A stretch of DNA of 64,000 bases, from positions 318,181-382,180 of the forward strand of contig NZ_JAFMZO010000001.1 in the NCBI RefSeq assembly GCF_024436395.1, written 5' to 3'. The notes under the pieces were generated by a model that had not been told where the DNA came from, ran no database searches, and saw only the letters and a list, made by a program, of their open reading frames with translations. Made by a program: the position numbers and the translations under genes. This DNA is from Paradesertivirga mongoliensis. Lineage in GTDB: Bacteria; Bacteroidota; Bacteroidia; Sphingobacteriales; Sphingobacteriaceae. Positions 35,591 to 46,500 of this stretch are shown here, piece after piece; positions within the stretch are counted from its first letter, which is position 1; each line of letters starts with the position of its first letter.

Positions 35591-36241
35591 GTGATAAAAG
35601 TACTCTTAGCCGAAGATCACAATATAGTTCGCAATGGCATCAGGTCGCTGTTAGACAAGCAACCAGATATTGAAGTCATTGCCGAGGCTATGGACGGACT
35701 CGAGGTTATCCAGAAACTGGATGAGGGGATAAAGGCCGACATTGTGCTCACCGACGTGAACATGCCCCAGTTAAACGGTTTAGCCCTGATAGAACGTTTA
35801 AAAGACAAAAATCCGGAAGTAAAAGTAGTGATCCTTTCGATGCTGGATCATGAGAACTATGTAATGAAGGCAGTAAGTTCTGGCGCTTGCGGTTATTTGC
35901 TGAAAAGTGTAGGCGAAGATGAGATGATGTTTGCCATTCGTCATGTAAGCGAGGGCAACTTGTATGTTTGTTCAGAGCTCACATCAAAATTGCTAAATAA
36001 ATTATCGACCCTGCCTGATGAAAACAGTGACGGGAACAAAATTGCTATCGACCTTTCAAGAAGAGAAATAGAAATACTTCTTTTAATTGCCGAAGGGTTT
36101 ACAAACAATGAAATCGCTGAAAAGCTTTTCACCAGCAGAAGGACAGTTGAAGGACATCGCCAAAACCTTTTGGAAAAAACCGGCGCACGTAACACTGCTA
36201 CGCTTATCCGCTTTGCCGCACGCCATGGCTTAATTGATTAA
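35591..36241 (+). CDS. NarL/LuxR-type response regulator
   Basis: 216 residues starting with GTG at 35591. Receiver with acidic pocket Glu8-Asp9 and phospho-acceptor Asp55 in LTDVNMP, then a LuxR-type helix-turn-helix (~145-210; LSRREIEILLLIAEGFTNNEIA, shown only in part: TSRRTVEGHRQNLLEK). It lies 127 bases before the HisKA_3-type kinase gene, which is the expected partner of a NarL-type regulator. Confidence 0.92.
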   Translation: MIKVLLAEDHNIVRNGIRSLLDKQPDIEVIAEAMDGLEVIQKLDEGIKADIVLTDVNMPQLNGLALIERLKDKNPEVKVVILSMLDHENYVMKAVSSGACGYLLKSVGEDEMMFAIRHVSEGNLYVCSELTSKLLNKLSTLPDENSDGNKIAIDLSRREIEILLLIAEGFTNNEIAEKLFTSRRTVEGHRQNLLEKTGARNTATLIRFAARHGLID

Positions 36242-36368
36242 AAATGCGCTTCATCTTCGCGCAAAATGTTCGGAAACTGCTTGGTTCCCTAACTTAATTT
36301 TCCATGATACTAACCGGCCAATAAAACTTCTGTAATCTTATTTGTTATAGATATGTAAGAATATCACC

Positions 36369-37988
36369 GTGAATTACACCAGGAAGTCCTTATTCAGTGC
36401 CGAAGAGATGCTTGAGCGGTTCAGGCAAGAGGCTGATAAAATGTTATCAGGCATGGGTGAAGAGAAGGAGCTGAACCTTTCAAAAAAGGAAATTAAGGAG
36501 CTGCTTCACCAGATACAGGTACAGCATATCGAACTCGAAATGCAGAACGATGAGCTTAAGATCTCTAAAGAGAAGGTGGAAAATCAGCAGATTAAATTTG
36601 CGGGGTTATTTAACCTGGCTCCGGTAGGTTATTTAATTTTAGATAAGAATGGAATAATAACCGAAGTAAATAACACCGCCTGCTACCTGCTTGATGTTTT
36701 AAAACGAAATTTACTAAGCCGCTGTTTCCGGAGTTTTATCAATCCCGACGAAGCGCAATTATTTTATACTTTTCTAAGAACCCTCTTTCAATCGGAAACC
36801 CAGCAGAATTGTCAGTTAACGCTTATTACCCCAAAAGGGAAGGGCTTGTATGTACAGATTGAGGGAATTGCCGGACAAAATCCAATCTTACGGGAGAATG
36901 AATGCTATATTACTATCGTTGACATTACGGAAAGACGGCTGGCAGAATTAACATTAAAAGATACCAAAGAGCGGCTCGAAATTGCTCTTGAAGCCTCGGA
37001 TGCGGGTACCTGGCAGATTGATCTTAAAACAGAACAGATCTCTCTTGATGAATTTAGCTGCGAAATTTACGGATTAAGTAACTGTAACTCCATTCAGGCG
37101 ATCGACACGTTTATTAAAATGATTCATCCGGAGGATCGCAGGAACGCAAGTAAGCGCTTTGGCGAAGCGATCAGCCATAAGCAAGATCTTGATGTAGAAT
37201 ACCGGATCATCAAGCCCGATAAATCAATCGCCTATATTTCTGCCCGTGGCCATGTAATTGAAAACGAAAGCGCTGCTATTTGCTTTGTTGGCATCCTATT
37301 GGACATCACCGAGCGAAAACGACTTGAAACAGAGGCCTTACGTCTTAAAGAAGAGCACCAGAAGACCATTATGACAACCGTATTTCGCACCCAGGAAAAC
37401 GAGCGAAAACGCATTAGTGAAGCCTTACATGATAGTGTTAGCCAACTGCTTTATGGTATTAAACTGAAATTACAAGATTACAAACGTTGCAACAAAGACG
37501 AGAACATTTACGAAGAGCTGAATTCGTTGATTGAGCAGGCGGTGGAAGAAACCCGGGATATTTCTTTTGAACTTGCGCCTTCAATACTTTCGGATTTTGG
37601 GCTGCCCATAGCCCTCGAAGAAATGGCAAAACGACTAAACACTGAGAAGTTAAAAATCTCAACAAAAGTGTCCGGGCTGAAAGATCGCTTAGACCTGAAC
37701 AAGGAGATAAACATTTTTCGGATCGTTCAGGAGCTGGTCAATAACGTGATCAAACATGCCAACGCAACGGAATTAAAAATAGCATTAACTATAAAAGCAA
37801 CTAATTTAAATATTTCTGTAAGTGATAATGGTGACGGTTTCGATTCCCTGCACGCGTTAAACGCCTCTGGCTCGGGCTTGCACAGCATAAAGAACCGGCT
37901 AGATTTATTTAACGGAACCATGAGCATCCAATCGACCAAAGCTGCCGGCACCGTGGTACATATCACATTTAAAGATGTTGCCAGTTAG
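36369..37988 (+). CDS. PAS-PAS histidine kinase of the NarX/HisKA_3 type
   Basis: 539 residues from GTG at 36369. N-terminal helix and coiled coil (~30-75), PAS (~75-190, ending DITERR), PAS (~195-320, ending DITERKR), dimerisation/phosphoacceptor HisKA_3 with His354 in ISEALHDSVSQLL, and HATPase (VQELVNNVIKHANA, DNGDGFD, GLHSIKNRL). No membrane helices. It most likely signals to the LuxR-type regulator directly upstream. Confidence 0.92.
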   Translation: MNYTRKSLFSAEEMLERFRQEADKMLSGMGEEKELNLSKKEIKELLHQIQVQHIELEMQNDELKISKEKVENQQIKFAGLFNLAPVGYLILDKNGIITEVNNTACYLLDVLKRNLLSRCFRSFINPDEAQLFYTFLRTLFQSETQQNCQLTLITPKGKGLYVQIEGIAGQNPILRENECYITIVDITERRLAELTLKDTKERLEIALEASDAGTWQIDLKTEQISLDEFSCEIYGLSNCNSIQAIDTFIKMIHPEDRRNASKRFGEAISHKQDLDVEYRIIKPDKSIAYISARGHVIENESAAICFVGILLDITERKRLETEALRLKEEHQKTIMTTVFRTQENERKRISEALHDSVSQLLYGIKLKLQDYKRCNKDENIYEELNSLIEQAVEETRDISFELAPSILSDFGLPIALEEMAKRLNTEKLKISTKVSGLKDRLDLNKEINIFRIVQELVNNVIKHANATELKIALTIKATNLNISVSDNGDGFDSLHALNASGSGLHSIKNRLDLFNGTMSIQSTKAAGTVVHITFKDVAS

Positions 37989-38463
37989 AACCATAAATCC
38001 AGATGCGGTGGGCCTCAAGCGATCATCGATCTCATGCCTGCAAGACCCGATGATTAAATCCAGAATGCGTTATTACCCGCAATTGTAGTACCAATCCTTT
38101 CCAACTCAGCCCGGATGCTTATGCTATTTCGAGTGTCCACTGACGAATCTCAATAACATACACACTATCAATAGGATATACCTAAAACAGGTAAAAAACT
38201 CCAACTGAACAGGTATTTTCCGATGGCGAAAAAATGTTTCTTTAGCCGTATTTTTGTACTTCAATCTACCAAGATGAAAAGGGAAGAAAAATCAACGCAT
38301 AATTGCGGCAAAAACAATCATCGTCTTTATAAAACTTCGGGAGTCGCGGTGCCAGGGCTCTGCTTTTTTCAGGAATTCTTCTGAGTCGGGGGTTTATGGT
38401 TTAGCGATCCTGGTATCGCCCTTGGGACTTAAATTTAAATCAGTTTAATATTCATAATTACTT
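37989..38463. other. Intergenic region with possible short leader or peptide
   Basis: 475 bases. A TATTTTTG box at 38249-38256 (exact -7 consensus) precedes an ATG at 38274 that opens a 36-codon frame ending at 38384. No terminator hairpin follows. The stretch may be a leader for the response regulator at 38464; otherwise nothing is recognised. Confidence 0.3.
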
Positions 38464-38841
38464 ATGGCGAAACGAGTTCTAGTGTTGGATGATGATATTG
38501 CTGTTTTAGAAGCTATAGAAAGTGCTCTTACCTACGAAGATTTTGAGGTGACCACTATCGGGCGCACTTATAATATTTTCAAATCGATCGACGAACATAA
38601 ACCCGACATCATATTGCTTGATTTTATTCTTGACGGACTAACCGGTGGTGAAATATGCAGAAACATCAAAGCGAACCCGGATACGAAACATTTGCCGGTA
38701 GTTATCATTTCGGCTTACCAGGGTAATATGGAATCTCTTAAGACATACGGCTGCGACCACTTTATTGCCAAGCCCTTTAGTTTAAAAGATCTCATTGATG
38801 GGATAAATAAAACCCTGGACAAGGCTTCTGTTAAGAGCTAA
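38464..38841 (+). CDS. Single-domain response regulator
   Basis: 125 residues: receiver with Asp9-Asp11, phospho-acceptor Asp53 in LLDFILDG and Lys in IAKPF. It is less similar to the pair at 12000 and 19559 than they are to each other (no DNWIP). No kinase is adjacent in an operon; orphan kinases at 32667 and 36369 are candidates. Confidence 0.88.
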   Translation: MAKRVLVLDDDIAVLEAIESALTYEDFEVTTIGRTYNIFKSIDEHKPDIILLDFILDGLTGGEICRNIKANPDTKHLPVVIISAYQGNMESLKTYGCDHFIAKPFSLKDLIDGINKTLDKASVKS

Positions 38842-38852
38842 TACAGATTTGT

Positions 38853-38908
38853 AAAGGGATGACAAACACTTAATTACCGTTTAAAATCCGGACTTATCCC
38901 TTTTATAC
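38853..38908 (+). terminator. Weak terminator candidate
   Basis: AAAGGGAT (38853-38860) pairs with ATCCCTTT (38896-38903) followed by a short T tract, with a 35-base loop. Could end the response regulator transcript. Confidence 0.35.
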
Positions 38909-38962
38909 GGAAAAACTTCAGCCTTATCTTCATAATACTTCGAAATTTTCTACCTGAAAACT

Positions 38963-39253
38963 ATGCACATAGAAGGAAAGTACCTGCTCCTTAACTACCG
39001 GGATATGCCCGATACAGATTTTATCTGTGAGAACGGAGGAGATCTACGAATTCGAGTACTCAGGATTCCGAGAAACAAACTGGATGCCTTACCCGAAGGT
39101 GAATTGCTCGGCGCAATGGACAAATGGATTCTTGTGTTTCAAAATATAAGTAACAGAAGGATTACCGAACAGGAAGAACTTATCAGGGCGGTACATTGGT
39201 ATACGTGCAAGTTTGGGATTCAGCAAATGAAAATGCTGTACTTAAAGAGGTGA
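38963..39253 (+). CDS. Hypothetical protein, 96 residues
   Basis: Begins MHIEGKYLLLNYRDMPDTDF and has the look of a small globular protein with mixed strands and a C-terminal helix (ELIRAVHWYTCKF). The family is not recognised. It is convergent with the Ser/Thr kinase gene, 13 bases apart. It is not part of the kinase operon, and no alternative frame is better. Confidence 0.5.
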   Translation: MHIEGKYLLLNYRDMPDTDFICENGGDLRIRVLRIPRNKLDALPEGELLGAMDKWILVFQNISNRRITEQEELIRAVHWYTCKFGIQQMKMLYLKR

Positions 39254-39254
39254 G

Positions 39255-39300
39255 GCGACGCTTTGTTTACTGACCGATCCGTCGCAGGTCGCTTTTTTTT
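39255..39300 (+). terminator. Possible terminator of the 96-codon gene
   Basis: GCGAC (39255-39259) and GTCGC (39288-39292) followed by eight T, overlapping the end of the convergent kinase gene. Stem is only five pairs with a long loop, so weak. Confidence 0.3.
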
Positions 39301-40967
39301 AACCAGCCTTTGGTAATCTGGCCTGCCGTGTTAAAAAACACTACATAAATAAATCCATTTCTATCGTCTAAGGCAGTAAGTTCTGCGTTATTCCAATGCA
39401 CAAGGTGTGCACTTCTGCGAGTGCTTGGATCGGGAGCGGTATGAAAATGTGCCTTAGATACGGCGAGTGTATATTTTTTCCGGTCGGGAACCTTGGGGGG
39501 CTCAGTGCTGGTAGATCCTGAGGGCCGCTCGGAGGAGGTGTCAATCAGGCCCTCGTCATCAGTGCCAACCTCCGAAGGTTCTTCAACGGGGACAGGAGTA
39601 TTTTGAAGCTCTTCCTGCTGACTTTGAATTGCGCGCAGACTATCAGCATATTTCACAGAATCCCGTCTCGCCATAGCCCTTCTGGTACGACGATCGATCT
39701 CTAATTCATCTTTTTGTTCCTCTGTTAAACCCGCTGTATCTTCCTGCGGAATACTGTCGAGGGTTGCTCCGGCGAAATCCGTCTCCGGACCGCCTTTTTT
39801 TGAAAGCAAAGAGTATGCTGCGAAGACACCCAATCCTGCAAGAAGAATTAATAAAGTAAAGAACACCGGCCTCGAAAGACTTACAGCAGATCTTCGGTCC
39901 CGGTCGTACATACTGGCATCCCGTCTTTCTTCCTGTACGGCGGCCAGTCCGGGCGTACTAGCAGCGGCGTCCTGATATTGCAGCACCAGGGCATTCAGTC
40001 TGTTAATTTCGCTCTGCAAAACTGCTACACTTTCTGCATCAGCCGGAGTGTTTTTAACCGCAGATGTGCTATGAGAAATTACTGCTTCGTGAAGTTCAAC
40101 TCCGTCTTTGAAACGATTTTCTGGTTTCTTTTCAAGACATTTCGAAGTAATAGCGAGAAGCCATTCCGGCACTTGCATTTCAGTTCGCTTCTTATCTGCA
40201 GACCAGGTGGCGGGCAGATGCTTTCTTCGAAGTTCGAGTACATCCGGAACCGGAGTTTCCATATGAGACACCATAACAGTGTTCCTGGAAGTTTCACCAT
40301 TATCAAGCAGCGGAAAAGGAACAACACCGGCAAGAAGTTCAAAAAGAATCACTCCAAAACTATACACATCGGTTTGGAACAACATTTTCCCCTCGTTTTG
40401 CTCGGGGGCCATAAATTCGATAGCACCTGCATGCCTTAAACTACTCCGGCGTTGCTCGTCTGACATTATTGCGAGTCCAAAATCAAGCAGAATATAGTTC
40501 CCCGACCGAATATTAAACTTAACGTTATTGCTTTTTATATCCCCATGCTTAACCGAAACTTTATGACAGTGAGCCAAAGCATTGGATAATTGATCTGCGA
40601 CTTTAATCACCTCCCTGATACTAAAAACGGGATCGTGTGGAGGTTTTAATAATTCTTCCAGGTCAGGGCCTTCGATAAATTCCATCTCGATGAAAGGAAA
40701 AGAACCACTTTCGGTGATCCCCGAGTTAAGAATCTTCACTACGTTAGGATTGGGCTCTTCATTAACCTTTTTCAGCTTCTCTACCTCGTTTTGAAAATCT
40801 CTAAAGTTTTTATCATCATTATTCTCGGTATGAATTGGCGTTGGCAATAGCTTTACGGCGCTTATAATCTCGCCAATGCGCCTGCCCTTGTAGACAGAGC
40901 CCTGACCACCGGTGCGCAATGCGCCCATATTTTCTAAGCCTTCGGTAATAGTGAATACTTTGCCCAT
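39267..40967 (-). CDS. Membrane Ser/Thr protein kinase with extracytoplasmic SH3-like tail
   Basis: 566 residues. Kinase domain ~1-300: Gly-loop RTGGQGSVYKG, Lys39, Glu61, catalytic HGDIKSNN (Asp143, Asn148), DFG (Asp162), APE equivalent FMAPEQ. One membrane helix (~366-387), a charged linker, then a C-terminal ~70-residue domain (KYTLAVSKAHFHTAPDP ... KGWLKKSDL) that resembles a bacterial SH3-like fold. PknB/Stk kinases carry PASTA repeats here instead. It is the last gene of the cell-wall cluster, 34 bases after its paralogue, and is predicted to phosphorylate envelope enzymes and FHA partners. The phosphatase at 47728 would oppose it. Confidence 0.9.
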   Translation of the reverse strand: MGKVFTITEGLENMGALRTGGQGSVYKGRRIGEIISAVKLLPTPIHTENNDDKNFRDFQNEVEKLKKVNEEPNPNVVKILNSGITESGSFPFIEMEFIEGPDLEELLKPPHDPVFSIREVIKVADQLSNALAHCHKVSVKHGDIKSNNVKFNIRSGNYILLDFGLAIMSDEQRRSSLRHAGAIEFMAPEQNEGKMLFQTDVYSFGVILFELLAGVVPFPLLDNGETSRNTVMVSHMETPVPDVLELRRKHLPATWSADKKRTEMQVPEWLLAITSKCLEKKPENRFKDGVELHEAVISHSTSAVKNTPADAESVAVLQSEINRLNALVLQYQDAAASTPGLAAVQEERRDASMYDRDRRSAVSLSRPVFFTLLILLAGLGVFAAYSLLSKKGGPETDFAGATLDSIPQEDTAGLTEEQKDELEIDRRTRRAMARRDSVKYADSLRAIQSQQEELQNTPVPVEEPSEVGTDDEGLIDTSSERPSGSTSTEPPKVPDRKKYTLAVSKAHFHTAPDPSTRRSAHLVHWNNAELTALDDRNGFIYVVFFNTAGQITKGWLKKSDLRRIGQ

Positions 40968-41001
40968 TTATTTTTAACTGTTAGGTATCAATAATTGTTT
41001 A

Positions 41002-42471
41002 TCAATCCCGCCTTTCAAACCTGATATCAAAAAATTTTTTCCTCTTCTTCTTTTCTTCGTTTTTGATCTCTTCTTTTTTGATCTCCTCGGCTTCTTCTTC
41101 CTGCACCTGTGCAATACGTTCTTTTATTGCGTTGTATCGTCTGGCATTATCTATCGAATCCTGGTAGCGCTTGGCATTTAAGCGTTCAAGCGCGATGATG
41201 GAGTCTTTCAGACGTTGTTTCTCAGCGTTAATAGCTGCCGTATCAATCAATGTTGCTGCCTGACGGCTTTTATAAACAGAAAATCCAGCGAACAGGGCCA
41301 AACTGGCAAGTAAAAGCATGAGCCCCATCACCACCGGCTTCAATCCTCCATAGGTGGCTCTGTTCATTAAGCCGCCTGAAGACGGTGAGCGACCGGCAGA
41401 TGCCATAGTTTCTTTCTGCCAGTTATTTTCCTGCATAGCGACAAGGCCCGGTATTTCTGGCCTGATGGCGGCTTGCTGATATTGCATCAACAGCCCTTTC
41501 AATCTGGCGTTTTCACTTTGCAGTACAGCGATATCACCTGTGTTATAGGCATAATTATCTACGGGCGAAGTGCTGTTTATTACAATGGCCTCGTGAAGCT
41601 CCACTCCGTTCCTGTACCTGTTTTCCGGTCGCTTTTCAAGGCATTTGGCAATTACGGTAAGTAACCAGCCGGGCACACGCATTTCCCTGGCCCGTTTGTC
41701 GTCGCTCCAGCTTGCAGGAAGGTTATTTCTGCGCAGAGCCAGTACATCCGGAACCGGAGTTTCCATATGCGAAATCATCACCGCATTTCTGGATGTTTCC
41801 CCTTTATCCAGCAACGGAAAAGGAACAACCCCAGCAAGCAGTTCGTATAATATAACTCCGAAACTGTATACATCTGTTTCGAAAAGCATTTCGCCCGAGT
41901 TCTGCTCGGGCGCCATAAATTCTATGGCGCCGGCATGCCTTAAACTGGTGCGTCGCTGTTCGTCAGACATCACGGCAAGGCCGAAATCCAGAAGCATGTA
42001 ATTGCCCGAATGCACGTTAAACTTTACGTTATTACTTTTGATATCGCCATGCTTCACATCCACTTTGTGGCAATGAGCCAAAGCGTTAGACAATTGGTCG
42101 GCAACTTTAATCACTTCCCGAATGGTGAACACCGGATCGTGAGGTGGCTTTAATAACTCCTCCAGATCGGGCCCCTCTATAAATTCCATTTCTATGAAAG
42201 GCAATGATCCGCTTTCGGTAATCCCGGAATTAAGGATCTTAACTACATTCGGGTTAGGCTCCTGGTTAACTCTTTTTAACTTGGTAACCTCGTTTTTAAA
42301 ATCCCTGAAATTTTTATCGTTATCGTCTTCGGCATGAATAGGCGTTGGTAAAAGCTTAACAGCGGTGATAATCTCTCCAATGCGTCTGCCCTTGTAGACA
42401 GAACCCTGTCCACCGGTACGCAGCGCGCCCATATTCTCTAATCCTTCTGTTATGGTGAATACTTTAGTCAT
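41002..42471 (-). CDS. Membrane Ser/Thr protein kinase, paralogue of the next gene
   Basis: 489 residues from ATG at 42471; the in-frame TTG at 42489 is rejected because the sister kinase aligns from MTKVFTITE. Kinase motifs Lys39, HGDIKSNN (Asp143), DFG (Asp162). The kinase halves of the two proteins are almost colinear, whereas the tails differ: here one membrane helix (~370-392) and a Lys/Glu-rich, coiled-coil C-terminus (SIIALERLNAKRYQDSID) instead of an SH3-like domain. Tandem duplication followed by change of the sensor part is the simplest account. Equivalent in position to pknA of mycobacteria. Confidence 0.9.
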   Translation of the reverse strand: MTKVFTITEGLENMGALRTGGQGSVYKGRRIGEIITAVKLLPTPIHAEDDNDKNFRDFKNEVTKLKRVNQEPNPNVVKILNSGITESGSLPFIEMEFIEGPDLEELLKPPHDPVFTIREVIKVADQLSNALAHCHKVDVKHGDIKSNNVKFNVHSGNYMLLDFGLAVMSDEQRRTSLRHAGAIEFMAPEQNSGEMLFETDVYSFGVILYELLAGVVPFPLLDKGETSRNAVMISHMETPVPDVLALRRNNLPASWSDDKRAREMRVPGWLLTVIAKCLEKRPENRYRNGVELHEAIVINSTSPVDNYAYNTGDIAVLQSENARLKGLLMQYQQAAIRPEIPGLVAMQENNWQKETMASAGRSPSSGGLMNRATYGGLKPVVMGLMLLLASLALFAGFSVYKSRQAATLIDTAAINAEKQRLKDSIIALERLNAKRYQDSIDNARRYNAIKERIAQVQEEEAEEIKKEEIKNEEKKKRKKFFDIRFERRD

Positions 42472-42576
42472 TGATTTAATAATATACAAAGACTCAGGAC
42501 CTGAACTCCCTTGGTCTTTAATGTGTTGTGTGTCGGGGGGTATCCCAGAATCTTTGTGTGTTATATAAAACTATAA

Positions 42577-43359
42577 CTAAGATTGTGCCGAACTTGAAAA
42601 TTCTATCACGGCAGTTTCGCCGAGAATAATTTGATCCCCTTCTTTTAAGCGATGCCCGATATGTGTTGAGTTTAATTTCACCGGGTTATCATCATCGAAC
42701 GACTTAATTTTGATTTTATTTTTGGGAGGAACGCCGCCCTCGTCGGCAAAAATCATAAAACAGCCCGCATCATTGTTCCATTCAATATGCGCATGCTGAC
42801 GGCTGATGTATTTATTACATTCGTTGCCGCAGTCGCCAGGGAAGGCAATGGTATTGATCCTGAAAAAGCCATCTGCGGTCTGCGCTTTTTTTTCTCTTCC
42901 TATTGTAATTTTTCCTGAAGAGGAATTTATTTCATATTCATCTTTCTCGGCCTGACCGCTTAACACCCTGATGTAGGCAGTACCGGACTTGTGTATAGTT
43001 TGCTGACGGGTTTTTATAAACAGTGCAGCATGAACTTCGTTCAGCTTTTTTGCTTCCGGCGGCAGTTCGTCTGCAAAGGTCACTTCCAGTGTCCAGCCGG
43101 TGGGTAAATCGATCGCAAAATCATCGGCAATTCGTTGAACTTCCTGTTTGAAAAGCTGTGGTTCTTCGATATACACTGCAGATTCATACACATGCTTTTC
43201 GTTTTCCGAACATGTGATAAACAGTTGGATTCCCCTGATATGCTTCCCTTCTCCTCCTTCAACAATTTGTAATTCTTCTTTTATCGAACGTAGCAAAGCA
43301 TCGCGAAGGCCTTTGACGTCCTGCGGACTCTCTGCATCGGTATTAAATATTTCGAACAT
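42577..43359 (-). CDS. FHA-domain protein
   Basis: 260 residues. C-terminal FHA domain (~125-256), with Gly154-Arg155 (ITIGRE) and Ser186-x-x-His189 (ISRQHAHIEW), the residues that read phosphothreonine. The N-terminal ~120 residues are a separate alpha/beta domain of unknown family. It lies 105 bases upstream of the kinase pair and 148 bases after the RodA-PBP fusion; an adaptor that binds autophosphorylated kinase is the likely role. There is no membrane segment. Confidence 0.9.
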   Translation of the reverse strand: MFEIFNTDAESPQDVKGLRDALLRSIKEELQIVEGGEGKHIRGIQLFITCSENEKHVYESAVYIEEPQLFKQEVQRIADDFAIDLPTGWTLEVTFADELPPEAKKLNEVHAALFIKTRQQTIHKSGTAYIRVLSGQAEKDEYEINSSSGKITIGREKKAQTADGFFRINTIAFPGDCGNECNKYISRQHAHIEWNNDAGCFMIFADEGGVPPKNKIKIKSFDDDNPVKLNSTHIGHRLKEGDQIILGETAVIEFSSSAQS

Positions 43360-43507
43360 TGACTTACCTTTCTATTATTAGTAATGACCTGATTATAAAA
43401 CAGAAATCATGCCTTATTGTTGAGCCGTCAACAGGCGTTTTCCTGCGATTTATTAGTTTGTACTGAAGCGTGTTAATAAGATTTGCTCTTGCTAAGCGAC
43501 ATCACAT

Positions 43508-46500
43508 TTATCCGCCATTCGCTGTATCGGGTGCTGCCTGCGGTGGATCAGCATCGGGCGATTGAACAGGAACAGGCGTATTGACAGGTGCCGGCGAAAC
43601 TACCGGGCCACCCGGAGCCAGTGTACTATCCCGGCCAAACTGCGCCGGAAGTGGCTGCGAGGTAGTAAAGCTCTTGATATACCCCTTTTGCAGAAGCAGC
43701 GGAATAACATGCTTGCCGGCCAATGCCACCGCATCACTCGAACCCTTTGTAGATTCAACACGAATACATACCACCAGATGCCCCTGCCCTTTAGCTTTGG
43801 GTGCGAAAAACACGTACCATCCATCATTGATGCGTTCCTTTTTCCAAATCCGTTCGGGTGTTCCGGTTTTTCCTGCTACCGCGATACCGAGCGTATAGAC
43901 CTTGGGCGCACTCTGCTTAATCATATAACCTTTAATAATGTCGGCATATGCGGGTTGCTCCGTAAGTTTGAAGTTCCCTTTAACGCCTTGCGGAGTATTG
44001 TGAACTTTTAGAACATACCGATTGGCTACAATATTTCCCTGGTTGGCAATGCCTGCCGCCATTCTGGCTATTGCCGCCGGAGTTGCAATTAATTCGCCCT
44101 GGCCCCAGGCCATACCTGAGATACCCTTGGCACGTGTACGCCTGATGTTGTTCGGATCGTATCTGGGCCTGGTTTTAAACTCTGTGGTTCTCCATAATTC
44201 GCGCCATTTGTTCTCCTGCTCCGGATTCAGTCCGTCTTTCTCATAGTAATAACCACCTACACCACGCAAGAACATCCCGGATTTGAGGTACACGTTTACC
44301 ATTTCTTCCTGCAACTGTTCTTCGTTTGCCAGCTTAATAAAGTACACGTTATTCGACTTTTCGACAGCTCTTTCTAAGGTAATCCGGCCGGTCTCGTCAG
44401 GCTCGATGCCTTTGGTACGGATACGTTCGTGCGGACTGACCATGTAAACTTTTTTGGCGGCATCCAAGCCAAGCTTATTAAAGGCAGCAATTGTGGTTGC
44501 TATCTTAGCTGTAGAGCCGGGTTGCGTGGCATAGGTAAACCCGAGATCCTGGGTGGTCATCCATCGCGACAGCTTATTTTGTTCCGACATGGTCATGGTC
44601 ATCTGCTCCCAGTTGTTTATCGGCGGAAGCGGATAATTAGCCGATGCCAGCACATCGCCGGTATAATCTTCCATAATCACCACCGAAACCCTGTTGTCTT
44701 TTAATGAATCATCTGCAGCAATTGCCCGCTGAATACTGGTTTGCAGACGTGCATCGATAGTTAATTGAACGTCGCGATTGCGCTGCTTAAACTTCTCTAC
44801 TTCCTTACTGTTAATGCCGGCCAGTAGCAAAGGAGCCAATTCGCTATAATCCTTTTTAACCACTGTCATCTCTTTAATTCCACGTGCCAGAAAGCGGTCT
44901 TCGCGATAAGCGCTGGCAATGGCTGTAACTTTTTCGGTGGGAGTGTTAAAGCCTCTCAATTCAGCGCCATGCTGATACTCTGCAAAATAACCATTAACAC
45001 TTCCATTAAATATTCCTGTATTCGCATCGCCGATCCAGAAGAAAGTTTCTTCGGCAAAAGGGTAATACCGGTCAAGGCGCTTATGAATAACCGAATCCAT
45101 ATCGAAGTTCAAACCGCCGGAGGCCCGCAAAACCCCCTGCTGCTGCCGCATAAGCTCGGGTTTACTTGTGGCCAGGAGCCTTCCGTCTCTATCGTATAAA
45201 TTACCGGCCTGCAACCTGTTCATTAGAATCGCGATCCGCGGGTTATAACTAAACATCCGTAAACCGCTTCTGTCTGCAACCAATGCCGGCTGAACAACCC
45301 ATTTTTTGTTATTGAACAAATAGCGCGAAACGTTAACCGTAAGTAACAGCACACCAATTAATGCTGCTGCTAATGCGGGGATCAGATTTTTGTCGTGTTG
45401 CTTTGTGATAAAACCCATCTGTACCTCGGTACCTTTTACCATAGAGGCCGACATTAAAAATCCCACTGCAATAAAATTAGCCACCATTGATGATCCGCCG
45501 TAGCTCACAAAGGGCAATGATACTCCGGAAAGCGGCAAGGCGCCTGTTGATCCGCCTGCGATAAGCAGGAACTGCACAAACGTGCTTATCCCGATACCGG
45601 CACTGAGGTAGAATAAAAATGGCGTACCTGTTTGTCGCCCGACGTTAATAGAGCGGTGGAGATAAATAAGAAAAAGCATGAAAACACATACAATGCCGGC
45701 CCATCCAAATTCTTCGCCAATGGCAGGCAAGATCATATCGGTATGTGCTTCGGGAATCGTTTTACCGAAACCTTCGCCAATACCCTGGCCGGTGATACCA
45801 CCGCTGGACATGGCCCAGATTCCGTTGGCAACATGGTCGCCACCGTAAACTTCGTTATTCCATGCATCCTGCCAGATCGCTTTACGTTCTGTTAAGCGTT
45901 TTACCGGGCCGGGGAACAATTTATCAAGATATGGAATTTGGTCAATCAATAAAAACCCGGCTATGATTACCAGAGCCATAATAGCCGACTCGCTAATTTG
46001 CTTTCGCTTAAATATCATAGCGATGGCAACCAGAGCGACAGTTATCGCCGTGGCCAGCCAAATGCTGTTCAAGATCCAGGCAGCCAGCACATACAGCACT
46101 ACGGAGCCTATCATAAACATAAAATCGCCTCGGGAAAAAGAAAACAACACGATGAATGTAAAACACACTACCATAGCCGGACCAAGGTCGCCCAGTATCA
46201 GGAACAACAGGATGGAGATTAAAATCGCTGCTAAAGCGAAGTAAAAGAACGACCAGCGCTTGCGATAACTCCGGTATTCGCTGATAAAGCGCTCGTTGGT
46301 GGCGAAAAATCCCGCCAGGAAAAAAATGATGATATACTTCACAATTTCGCTGGGCTGGAAACCAAACAAGTTTACTTTAACACCACTGCCTTCGGGACCG
46401 GTACCAAATACGATGGTGAGGCCCAGCAAAAGAACTGCAGCGGCTGCCCATGGCCATCCATTGGCTGCCTTCTTATTATTCTTGAAGACGAACATCCGGT

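Noticed and set aside
43384..43500. Terminator between the RodA-PBP and FHA genes
   Set aside because: TGTTGA/TCAACA near 43418-43435 pairs over six bases but has no T tract, so the cluster may be one transcript there.
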